DNA of 24,532 bases, taken from positions 1 to 24,532 of the forward strand of contig JBJXGU010000230.1 of the NCBI GenBank assembly GCA_046160245.1, written 5' to 3'. The notes below the pieces were generated by a model. The model was not told the origin of the DNA and did not search any database. It saw only the letters and a program-made list of their open reading frames with translations. The stretch is from JAJTFW01 sp046160245. Lineage in GTDB: Bacteria > Bacteroidota > Bacteroidia > AKYH767-A > OLB10. Position 1 is the stretch's first letter. The number at the start of each line of letters is the position of its first letter. This document shows, in pieces, positions 15,751-24,200 of the stretch. The position numbers and the translations under genes were made by a program.

Positions 15751-17718
15751 TCAAGTATTTAATTTATTCTCTAATTCTTTAATGAGGGCTGCAAAGTAAC
15801 GGCTTTTTTCGGGGAATCTCAAGCTTAATTTCGTATAGAATGAAATTGCTTTTTGAAAATTTCCTTGTTGCGCGTAAATATTTGCTAATGTTTCACTTAC
15901 GATATCGTCCGATTCAATAATACTTCGCTTCGCCATGTTTATCGGACTATAAAAAGCGCTTTTGGATGGGGTAATCCTGGGTTCTTGCTTGATGAATTTA
16001 TCGATTAACTGGTCGGCAGGCACCTTGCTTTTGGGCGGATCGGTATCGACTAAAGAAGGATCCGGAATCGGCTTTTTAGGCGGAATTAAATTCGGATCGG
16101 TATCTAATGGCGTATTGGAAATAGTACTAAATGGAATTTTTTCAGCCGGAAGTGATGGACTTGATTGGGGAGCAATGGTTTCCTTTTGATGCAAAGCAGG
16201 AGCGATGTGTTGCTGTGGTGATGTTGATTTTACATACAACATTTTCGGAGCATTTACTGCTGAATCAGTAATTGCATTTTCTGCGTGTGCTTCGATTTGT
16301 ATTTCTTCTCTCGAATTTTTTACTTCTGCTGTTGGTATTGATGTTGTTTCTTTTTCAGAAATGATCGTTACTTGTTCAAGCGTTTTTGGAGATGGTTGTG
16401 CAGTGGGAATCGGAGTTTCAGTCTGAACTTCTTTCATACTTTCCTCGACTTTCTCTTCTATTTTCGAATCCGATTTTTGATTCAGATGTAACCATTCTGC
16501 AAAAGAATGTACTTCTCCCGGTTGATGGGGGATGGGTTCAATCGGAGCTGTGATAGCTTTAACAGGAACGTAATTATCATTAGAATTTCCTACTGATGGA
16601 TGTTCATCTTCCGAAATTTCGATGGCAGCAATTTCATTTGGTGCTCCCTCTGAAAAATAATCAGAACTATTTACCTGCGAAGTAACAATGTTTTCTAAAA
16701 TTAATTCTTCAATCGGATCTAACTCTTTTTCTTTCGATGAAGATTTTGTTTCGACTTTTATTTCTTCTTCTTCTTGCTTTGTCGATAAATATTCTAATTC
16801 TTCAATTTCCGCTTCTAAATCAGAATCAACATTTTCCTCAATCATTCCATGCGGAACTAAAATGTTTTCTTCGCTGGCTGAGGCTCTCGATGCCAGCAAT
16901 TCCTCACTCTCCCTTTCTTTCTCACTCTGTATTAAGCTGGCTGAGGCTCTCGATGCCAGCAATTCCTCGCTCTCCCTTTCTTTCTCTCCCGATAGCAATC
17001 GGGACTGTATTAAGCTGGCTGAGGCTCTCGATGCCAGCAATTCCTCGTCCTGAAGTATTTCGCTTTGCTTCAACTTCAGGATTTCACTCTCACTATCATT
17101 CTCACTATCATTCTCACTCTGTATCTCGCTCTGTCCTCCGCTGGCTGAGGCTCTCGAGGCCAGCTGCTCCACTTCCGGTTCGGTCCAAATATTTAATTCT
17201 TTCAAACGCTGAATAACTATTTCCTCTGCTGAAATAGCATCTTCATCACTTTGCACTTCATTCGTCTCTTCTTCAATTGCTTTTGGAGATGGGATTACAG
17301 AAGAATAGAAAGGGATCTCTTCACTGATTTCGTCTGGATGATTTTGACTGGTGCCGATGGTTTCATCGGTTGGAATATCAACAATATCAACAGAAGAAAC
17401 TTCTTTCTTCTCGCTGGAAGTATCAATCATCCCTTCATTTTCTAAGGCGATGTTTTCATTCCAAGCTACCGAATCGTGCATCAATAATTCAGGATGAATC
17501 AACTGGTGCAAACGCTTTCTATCGGGAGCATACGCCGAACTTAATTTTAATTGCTGTGCGTAAGAAATATGATTTTGCCCGTGTAATTGCAATAAATAGA
17601 AGTAACGCAAAGCCTGACAATAAGGAAATTCCTTTACCAACGAGGAAATAGCCTCAGGTCGCTGATGAATGACCTCATCAGGTGTACGTATCAGTGATAA
17701 AAATTCTTCTTTTGTCAT
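15751..17718 (-). CDS. TPR-tailed low-complexity protein carrying in-frame palindromic repeat insertions
   Basis: A 655-aa protein of unknown function; no signal peptide. Residues 1-80 are a conserved-looking start (FPYCQALRYFYLLQLHGQN). A long acidic, Ser/Glu/Pro-rich disordered middle follows. The C-terminus (about 603-655) has a TPR-like helix pair, ANIYAQQGNFQKAISFYTKL. In the middle (about 186-282) the nonapeptide LASRASAS with flanking Glu/Leu occurs four times, with SENDSENDSES and KERESEELL segments. These are encoded by DNA palindromes described separately. The insertions add whole codons and keep the frame open. It overlaps lptE by 1 nt (TAATG) and is followed by secG. In Bacteroidetes a TPR protein often sits at this place, and its job is not established. 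Presumed cytoplasmic. Confidence 0.75.
   Translation of the reverse strand: MTKEEFLSLIRTPDEVIHQRPEAISSLVKEFPYCQALRYFYLLQLHGQNHISYAQQLKLSSAYAPDRKRLHQLIHPELLMHDSVAWNENIALENEGMIDTSSEKKEVSSVDIVDIPTDETIGTSQNHPDEISEEIPFYSSVIPSPKAIEEETNEVQSDEDAISAEEIVIQRLKELNIWTEPEVEQLASRASASGGQSEIQSENDSENDSESEILKLKQSEILQDEELLASRASASLIQSRLLSGEKERESEELLASRASASLIQSEKERESEELLASRASASEENILVPHGMIEENVDSDLEAEIEELEYLSTKQEEEEIKVETKSSSKEKELDPIEELILENIVTSQVNSSDYFSEGAPNEIAAIEISEDEHPSVGNSNDNYVPVKAITAPIEPIPHQPGEVHSFAEWLHLNQKSDSKIEEKVEESMKEVQTETPIPTAQPSPKTLEQVTIISEKETTSIPTAEVKNSREEIQIEAHAENAITDSAVNAPKMLYVKSTSPQQHIAPALHQKETIAPQSSPSLPAEKIPFSTISNTPLDTDPNLIPPKKPIPDPSLVDTDPPKSKVPADQLIDKFIKQEPRITPSKSAFYSPINMAKRSIIESDDIVSETLANIYAQQGNFQKAISFYTKLSLRFPEKSRYFAALIKELENKLNT
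16987..17004 (-). repeat. TCCCGAT/ATCGGGA palindrome nested in the coding repeat
   Basis: TCCCGAT (16987-16993), loop AGCA, ATCGGGA (16998-17004). It is absent from the otherwise similar spacer at 16898-16935, and accounts for the 15-nt (5-codon) length difference. The first ten bases recur in intergenic DNA at 12978-12987. Confidence 0.8.
17048..17081 (-). repeat. 34-nt hairpin element in coding sequence, related to an intergenic hairpin
   Basis: TCCTGAAGT (17048-17056), a 16-nt loop, ACTTCAGGA (17073-17081). It encodes LKLKQSEILQD on the gene strand. The intergenic hairpin at 12864-12897 has the same 9-16-9 layout, and in the matching orientation 25 of 34 bases agree. Both arm differences are paired (compensatory) changes. 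Confidence 0.75.
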
Positions 17719-18221
17719 TACCAGTTGCTCACGGATTTATTAAATACATCGTCTACTAATTGCTTGTTCACTTCATCAATCAAAGTTAACTCAACTTCGG
17801 CTAAACTTTTCTGACTGTCATAGTCGGCATAGCGTGTAAAAGTACTTTCAAAACTTTGTGTAGCATCTTTTGTATTGGTAAATTTTACCAGTACACTAAT
17901 ACTTAGGCGGTTTAATGCAGCAGTCTCCGTGCCTTGGATCGCAACCGGCTGTGCTCGATAGTCGCTGATGTACCCTTCAAATTGAATATCTCCATCGCGA
18001 TCTACTTGCCTCAAAGAGGTTTGTGAGATGAACCGATCTTTAATTCTTTCGGTAAAAGCCTGACTTAAGGTAGGCTGTACTAAGGGTGCACGGTTCGCAA
18101 AATATTGCACCGAAAATGTTTTTACTTCTGGGGAGATGGATGCACCGGAAAAGGAATACATCCCACAACCCGACAAAAATGCGAGCATAACAACGATAGA
18201 AATTAGAATTATTTTTTTCAT
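17718..18221 (-). CDS. lptE: LPS-assembly lipoprotein LptE family
   Basis: A 167-aa outer-membrane lipoprotein expected to plug the LptD barrel and help place lipopolysaccharide on the cell surface. The signal peptide MKKIILISIVVMLAFLSG ends in lipobox LSGC with Cys19 lipidated. It is followed at once by MYSFSGASISPEVKTFSVQYF, the typical Bacteroidetes LptE start (GxYSFsGasi). Later QAFTERIKDRFISQTSL and GDIQFEGYISDYRAQP.AI fit the family's fold. The start overlaps the sigma-54 activator stop by 4 nt (ATGA), and the stop overlaps the next gene by 1 nt, so translation is probably coupled. LptD is not in the window. Confidence 0.88.
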   Translation of the reverse strand: MKKIILISIVVMLAFLSGCGMYSFSGASISPEVKTFSVQYFANRAPLVQPTLSQAFTERIKDRFISQTSLRQVDRDGDIQFEGYISDYRAQPVAIQGTETAALNRLSISVLVKFTNTKDATQSFESTFTRYADYDSQKSLAEVELTLIDEVNKQLVDDVFNKSVSNW

Positions 18222-19435
18222 CCGTTGATATCGTATTCTTTTATTTTGCGATACAAAGTGCGTTCTGAAATACCCAACTCTTTAGCAGCATCTTTTCGTT
18301 TTCCTTTGTATTTGTCGAGCGCCTTAGTAATCATTTCTTTTTCTTTGTCAGAAAGCGACAAGGTTTCAACCGCAAAAGATTCATGCGCATCAATCTTTAT
18401 GGCTTTCGTTGAAAGTGTAACTCCTGGTTCAGTATGAATTAAATTATGATCATTTTCTGTGTACGATTCATGTTCAAAATTCATTTGATCTTTCAACGTA
18501 TTGGTGTTTCCCGACATGATTCCCGAAACTACTTTTTTCAAGTCGGTCAAATCTTTTTTCATTTCGAAAAGTACTTTGTAAAGTAATTCTCGCTCGGTAA
18601 ATTCACCATTGGTATTGGTCACATCTTTCAATACCATCGCCATAGAATTATTCTCATTCCCCGGCAAATATTTCAACAAAATTTCGGGCGTAATTTCTTT
18701 TTCTTTTTCTAAGATGGAAAGTTGTTCCGTCACATTTTTTAATTGTCGCACATTCCCCGGCCAGCGGTAGTTAATCAACAATTGCTGTGCTTCAGGTAAA
18801 AGATGAATGACCGGCATTTTATATTTATCGGCAAAGTCGGCAGCAAATTTTCTAAACAGTAAAAAGATATCTCCCTTTCGATCACGCAATGGAGGAACAT
18901 GAATGGGAACTGTATTTAAACGATAGTATAAATCTTCTCTAAATTTTCCTCTTTCGATGGCTTCGGTTAAAAGTACATTGGATGCTGCAACCACACGCAC
19001 ATCAGTTTTTTGCATTTTGCTAGAACCAACGCGAATAAATTCACCGGTTTCTAATACGCGTAATAAACGCACTTGTGTCATGAGGGGTAACTCGGCAACT
19101 TCATCTAAAAAAATAGTGCCGCTATTTACCACTTCAAAATAACCTTTGCGTGCTTCGTGTGCTCCTGTGAAAGAACCTTTTTCGTGACCAAATAATTCGG
19201 AGTCGATGGTTCCTTCGGGAATAGCACCGCAGTTCACGGAAATATTAGGTCCGTGTTTTCGACTGCTGAGGAAGTGAATGATCTGATGAAAAATTTCTTT
19301 TCCAGTTCCACTTTCTCCAGAAATTAAAACCGAAAGGTCGGTAGGTGCTACTTGTCGTGCAATATCGATGGCATGATCTAACAGCGGTGAGTTACCGATA
19401 ATTCCAAATCTATTTTTTAGCTCTTGTAGTTTCAT
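18218..19435 (-). CDS. Sigma-54-dependent transcriptional activator, no receiver domain
   Basis: A 405-aa enhancer-binding protein that uses ATP to open promoters held by RNA polymerase with sigma-54. The AAA+ domain begins almost at the N-terminus (Walker A GESGTGKE, 40-47; GSFTGA loop, 87-92; Walker B GTIFLDEVAEL, about 106-116), with LYYRLNTVPIHVPPLRDR and WPGNVRQL after it. The contact loop reads GSFTGA rather than the usual GAFTGA. A poorly conserved linker follows. The C-terminus is a Fis-type helix-turn-helix (KDAAKELGISERTLYRKIKEY). With no receiver, GAF or PAS domain, its activity must be controlled otherwise. It lies between miaB and lptE, overlapping both by 4 nt, the order I recall from many Bacteroidetes genomes. 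Its targets are unknown. Confidence 0.93.
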   Translation of the reverse strand: MKLQELKNRFGIIGNSPLLDHAIDIARQVAPTDLSVLISGESGTGKEIFHQIIHFLSSRKHGPNISVNCGAIPEGTIDSELFGHEKGSFTGAHEARKGYFEVVNSGTIFLDEVAELPLMTQVRLLRVLETGEFIRVGSSKMQKTDVRVVAASNVLLTEAIERGKFREDLYYRLNTVPIHVPPLRDRKGDIFLLFRKFAADFADKYKMPVIHLLPEAQQLLINYRWPGNVRQLKNVTEQLSILEKEKEITPEILLKYLPGNENNSMAMVLKDVTNTNGEFTERELLYKVLFEMKKDLTDLKKVVSGIMSGNTNTLKDQMNFEHESYTENDHNLIHTEPGVTLSTKAIKIDAHESFAVETLSLSDKEKEMITKALDKYKGKRKDAAKELGISERTLYRKIKEYDING

Positions 19436-20940
19436 ACCGTAAATTGAAAATCAGTTTTTGGATATTTTTTCACTACTTCTCCAATCAGTGTGGCTACCGT
19501 TACTCGGGTGATGATCACATCGGCACAATCACCGGGCTTCAAATCGCCGCAAGGAAATACGACTACCGTTCCTTGCGAATTTCTTCCAGAGTACATTTCC
19601 TTCGACTTCTTTGAAAATCCTTCGATCAGTACTTTGTATGTTTTTCCAATTGCATCTGCCGAACGGTTTGCAGATAATACTTGTTGTAGATCGACGATCT
19701 CCTGCAATCTTCTTCCTTTTACTTCTTCGGGAATATCGTCAACATATTTTTTTGCAGCCGCTGTTCCCGGACGCTCAGAATACTTGAACATATAGGAGAA
19801 GTGATAACCGGCCCATTTCATTAAGCTGATCGTTTCTTGATGTTCTTCTTCCGTCTCTCCACAAAATCCGCTGATGATATCGGTACTGATTCCACAGTTG
19901 GGAATGATTCTACGAATAGCTTCAATGCGATCTATGTATTGTTCACGCGTGTATCCGCGATTCATTCTTTCCAACATGCTACTGCTTCCGGCTTGAACAG
20001 GAAGATGTACATACTTGCAAATATTTTCGTGTTTAGCAATGGAATGTAAAACTGCATCCGTCATGTCACGCGGATTACTTGTTGAAAAGCGAACGAGTAA
20101 GTCAGGATGAACACGGGCTACTAATTCTAATAAATCGGCGAAAGTGGTAAATCGTTTTTGTTCTTCAGATGGTAATTGATGATTGAGTGCTGCATGCACA
20201 AGAGTTTCCTCCAAATCTTTCTTTTGTCCGCCGCCCCAATAGAGGTAAGAATCAACATTTTGTCCGAGTAAAGTTACTTCGCGATATCCATCTTCAAAAA
20301 GCTTTTTACATTCCGCTATGATACTTTCTGGATCTCGTGAACGCTCACGTCCACGGGTAAAAGGTACTACACAAAACGAGCACATATTATCGCAGCCGCG
20401 CATGATGGAAACATAGGCGATAATTCCATTGGTTCCTAAACGTACAGGACTAATATCGGCATACGTTTCTTCTCTTGAAAGCAATACATTCACTGCTTTT
20501 TGCCCACCTTCTACTTGCTCAATTAAATTCGGTAAATCGCGATAAGCGTCTGGACCTGCAACAATATCTACTAATAATTCTTCTTCTAAAAACTTCGATT
20601 TTAATCGCTCGGCCATACAGCCAAGAACACCTACAATCAAGGAAGGATTTTGTTTCTTTAATTTCTTAAAATCTTGTAATCGTGTCCGCACACGCGTTTC
20701 GGCTTGATCACGGATGGCGCAAGTGTTAATGAAAATCACATCAGCTAATTTATAATCCTTCGTCGTTTCAAATCCGTTTCCAGTTAAGATCGACGCAACA
20801 ATTTCGCTATCCGAAAAATTCATGGCGCAACCATAACTTTCCAAAAATAGTTTCTTGCCATTCAGGGGTACTGCTACTTCCAGCATCAAGGCTTCCCCTT
20901 GGCGCTTTTCATCAATCACTTTATTTCCTTCGTGCAACAT
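19432..20940 (-). CDS. miaB: tRNA-2-methylthio-N6-dimethylallyladenosine synthase MiaB
   Basis: A radical-SAM methylthiotransferase that adds a methylthio group to i6A37 of tRNAs. Three N-terminal Fe-S ligands are visible: Cys38 in ESYGCAMNFSDSE, Cys74 in INTCAIRDQAE and Cys108 in LGCMAER. The radical-SAM cluster is Cys183, Cys187 and Cys190 in RGCDNMCSFCVVPFTRGRERS. A TRAM domain ends the protein (YKVLIEGFSKKSKEMYSGRN). SPENYGC-type features of MtaB or RimO are absent and the Ser/Arg-rich GRERSRDPESI fits MiaB. At 502 aa it is slightly long because of about 28 extra N-terminal residues. It is the first gene of the operon, with a promoter, palindrome and leader hairpin upstream. Confidence 0.95.
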   Translation of the reverse strand: MLHEGNKVIDEKRQGEALMLEVAVPLNGKKLFLESYGCAMNFSDSEIVASILTGNGFETTKDYKLADVIFINTCAIRDQAETRVRTRLQDFKKLKKQNPSLIVGVLGCMAERLKSKFLEEELLVDIVAGPDAYRDLPNLIEQVEGGQKAVNVLLSREETYADISPVRLGTNGIIAYVSIMRGCDNMCSFCVVPFTRGRERSRDPESIIAECKKLFEDGYREVTLLGQNVDSYLYWGGGQKKDLEETLVHAALNHQLPSEEQKRFTTFADLLELVARVHPDLLVRFSTSNPRDMTDAVLHSIAKHENICKYVHLPVQAGSSSMLERMNRGYTREQYIDRIEAIRRIIPNCGISTDIISGFCGETEEEHQETISLMKWAGYHFSYMFKYSERPGTAAAKKYVDDIPEEVKGRRLQEIVDLQQVLSANRSADAIGKTYKVLIEGFSKKSKEMYSGRNSQGTVVVFPCGDLKPGDCADVIITRVTVATLIGEVVKKYPKTDFQFTV

Positions 20941-20996
20941 CTTTAAATTATACCAACTATAATTCTATTTTGGTCTATGATATTTATGGTATAATG

Positions 20997-21049
20997 CTGA
21001 CCTACATTGAATTATTTTCTTTTAAGAAAATTTAACTATGTAGCGTCAG
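20997..21049 (-). ncRNA. Large 5'-leader hairpin upstream of miaB
   Basis: Outer arms CTGAC-CTACAT (20997-21007) and ATGTAG-C-GTCAG (21038-21049), with one bulged C, surround a symmetric 6-nt internal loop and a perfect inner stem ATTTTCTT (21014-21021) / AAGAAAAT (21024-21031). It starts about 13 nt downstream of the miaB -7 element, so it would fold at the very 5' end of the operon mRNA. No T-run terminator follows it. Confidence 0.55.
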
Positions 21050-21061
21050 TATTATGGACTG

Positions 21062-21101
21062 CAAAGATACATAAAATAGCACTCTACTGACAAGATGTCA
21101 G
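21062..21101 (-). promoter_or_regulatory. Promoter of the miaB operon with an overlapping CTGACA palindrome
   Basis: On the minus strand TATCTTTG (21069-21062) matches the -7 element, and a TTG lies about 21 nt upstream at the -33 position. That TTG is part of the palindrome CTGACA-N3-TGTCAG (21087-21101). A protein bound there would contact the -33 region. Confidence 0.6.
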
Positions 21102-21242
21102 ACTAAAAATTGAAGAATAATCAGTTAAAATTCAGCTTTAATTGACCTAATTCCTACGAATTGAGTGTTTTTCCATAAAAATATGCGTGAAAACAAATCA
21201 ATGTGCAATCAAAATCAAAGTGCGGCTCCAGCATTCATCAAG
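21102..21242. other. Intergenic DNA between the miaB promoter and the LRR gene
   Basis: AT-rich spacer of 141 nt, part of the 302-nt gap at 20941-21242. I see no gene and no strong terminator for the LRR gene that ends at 21243. Confidence 0.5.
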
Positions 21243-24200
21243 CTAATACTTAACCACCTTCCCCGAAATATTATCTCTTTCGGTAATCAAGTTCACCAAA
21301 TAAATTCCAGCGTTCATTCCTTTTGCGGGGATTTCTATATCGAGATTTCCTGCAGCTATATTTTCAATTTGTTTCTGGAAAATAATTCTTCCGCTAATGT
21401 CCATCAATCGCAACATACCTTTGTAACCTTTCAGTTTTTCAGCGTGAAGTTGAATCTGATCTGCATTTGAATTATAGCGAGTTTGGAAAATCACATCCGC
21501 CCCAATGGATGAAGGAAGTCCAACCATGGAGAATGCAAAGCAGGACGAAGTGTCGATGCAATTGCCATAGGTAACTGCTACAGCGTAGTCGCCTGATTGA
21601 GTGGGTTGATATGTTGAATTCGTTGCACCTGTAATGGCTGAATTCGTAGCGCAATCGATCCACTGATACCCCGAACCACTCGCAGCGGTTTGTAAAATTG
21701 CGGAAGATTGAGAAATAGTATTTGTAATACTTGAAACCGTTAGTTGTAATTCAATGATGGAATCACATCCAACACTTGTAATTAATTTTTGCTGATAGGT
21801 GCCATCATTATAATACAATGCACCATTGAGTGAGTATGCTTCCCCATTGCAAATACTTGCCGAAATAATAGTGGGTGGAATGGAACAATTTATAATAGCA
21901 TTACTAGTAGTATTTGTTATCACAGGTGCATTGAAATCGAAGAAAATATTAGCGGTGTTTTCAATTGTACTTCCAATAGACAAACTATCCTTTGCTCGAA
22001 TTTTATATTGCACAAAGCCATGACTTGCTGGTTCGTTTGTATTGCTATCGGGTAAATTAATATGCGGAAAACTAAATTTTACTAGTCCATCAATGTAAAC
22101 TTGCGTGAGAGGTTGGTGGCTATAGCTAAGCAAATTAAATGTAGACCAATCCAACGATGTACTCAATGTATCAGTTATAAAAATATGTTCAGCAGATGCA
22201 GTTCCGGTATTTTGGAAACGGATCAAATACGTCAACCAACGATCACCGCTAATATCTAAAGTAGAGTTTGGAAATGCTGTTTTGTCATTGGGATCAAAAC
22301 TGCCTACCACCGTAAAACATTGTGATAATAAATTATTGTAGTAATTTAATTCTGCAGACGGGGTGGAAATGGAAACTTGTATGCAAATTAGACTAGCTAA
22401 TGCAGCCGAAGTATCTACCAAAATATTAAAATTAAAACTGCTGTCGTAACTTAATATGCCAAAATCAACAACATTGTAAGTGAGAACATTTCCAGTGACT
22501 ATATTTGGTGTTAATGCACCAATAGCAGGTGAAAAATAATTACATTCACCGGTAATGGTGATAGTAACTGTTCCACTTATTCCCATGGCACAATGTGCTC
22601 CAAAATAATTAGAATAATCGCCGGCTTGAATTTTAATTTCTCTAATACTTGCCGGTCTCAAATTATTAGAAAAAATGCTGGTGACTGCTAAGTCAACATC
22701 CTTGCATTTCAAGCCAAAATCTCGATCAATTTTTATCGAATCAATAGCCGTAATAGAATCTAAATAAAATCCTAATGATGGGCAATGTATATCAAATGGT
22801 AATCCAGATACATCTAATTCAGTTGTATATAAATCAAAGGAAAATGTATTGAAATCATAATCGCCGTTTATATTTGAATAGGTTTGTTGATCCAACACTC
22901 CATTTTTATACAAATTCAATTTTTGATTTTTGAAAAGTGGCTCGCTGCTTCCCTGGTTACAATTTGTATCAGCATCAAAAAATGTTGTGCCTTCTATATT
23001 CCAAAATACGCCACAGCCGTTGGTGTTAAAAATGCCACATATTGGAATTGTGGTAACAACTGGATTACTCGCTGTCACAATGCCATAGTTTGGCAAACAA
23101 TTTACCAATGTATTAGTGAAGTATAAATTTGTGACATTATTTAGGGATGGCAAACAAGTTAATGGGTTGTTACTACAAGTAAGATTAGTTAACGAAAATG
23201 GCAATGGAGGCAAGGAAGTAAGCTGATTATTGTTGCACTCAAGATAAATCAGAGATGCAGGCAATGTGGGCAGTGAATAGAGTAGGTTTTGGTCGCACCG
23301 AAGCTCATTTAAAAGTGTCGGCAATGCGGGTAAGGTAGCGAGTTGGTTACCGCTGCAATCAAGTAAAGTTAACGACGCCGGCAATGCGGGCAAGGATAAA
23401 AGTTGGTTGTCATAACAACGAAGAAAAATTAACGTTGCCGGCAAGTTTGGCAAGGAACTGAGATCGTTATTGTTGCAAAAAAGATGAGTTAGCGACGCTG
23501 GCAATGCGGGCAAGGTATTGAGTTGGTTATCTACGCAATAAAGAATAGTTAACGACGTCGGCAATGTGGGCAATGTGCTGAGTGGATTTAATGAACAATT
23601 AAGTAAAGCTAACGACGCCGGCAATGCGGGCAAGGAAGTGAGTTGATTGTCGTAGCAATTCAGATGAATTAATGACGCTGGCAATGCAGGTAAGGTAGTG
23701 AGTTGATTGTCGACGCAAGTAAGGTGAGTTAACGACGCCGGCAATGCAGGCAAGGCGGTAAGTGGGTTTTCATGACATTCAAGTATAGTTAACGGCGTCG
23801 GCAATATGGGCAAGGAGGTGAGTTGGTTTTCAAAGCAATAAAGGTGAGATAACGACAGAGGTAAATTGGGCAAGGAGGAGAATTGGTTGTTGGAGCAATC
23901 AAAATAAGTTAACGACAACGGCAAATTGAGCATGGAGGAAAGTTGGTTGTTGGAGCAATCAAAATAAGTTATCGACTGCGGAAAATTTGGCAATGAAGTG
24001 AGTTGGTTCGCGGAACAATCTAACAAAGTATCATTTACAAAAATTTCTATTCCACTCAAATTAAATATTCCGCGATTTCTCACATCAATTTTTTTCGCAG
24101 ACAAAACAGCCGGACAAGAAGAATCAATAGAATCCCCCACCATACAAGCCCCAAAGTTTTGATTTAAATATGCTCTAAAAGCTGAGTCGGGAATATAAAC

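Larger units (their letters stand above)
16873..17164 (-). repeat. Four copies of a 25-nt palindromic unit inside the coding sequence
   Basis: Copies lie at 16873-16897, 16936-16960, 17014-17038 and 17140-17164. Three are identical; the fourth differs at one base. Each has GCTGGC and GCCAGC arms around an inner GAG-GCT-CTC hairpin. Read on the gene strand they give LASRASAS. The first three start 63 and 78 nt apart, multiples of three. The 15-nt difference is a second palindrome inserted in one spacer. Confidence 0.9.

Noticed and set aside
16873..17164. CRISPR-like array of 25-nt repeats
   Set aside because: The repeats lie in frame within a long open reading frame, spacers are near copies of each other, and no cas genes are nearby.
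16688..17216. Two plus-strand frames (121 and 159 codons) opposite the TPR gene
   Set aside because: They read the Ser/Glu-rich repeats on the other strand; the minus frame is 655 codons, fits the operon spacing and has a TPR domain.
23161..24060. CRISPR or satellite array of 60-bp units
   Set aside because: The units are continuous coding sequence for leucine-rich repeats with no unique spacers.
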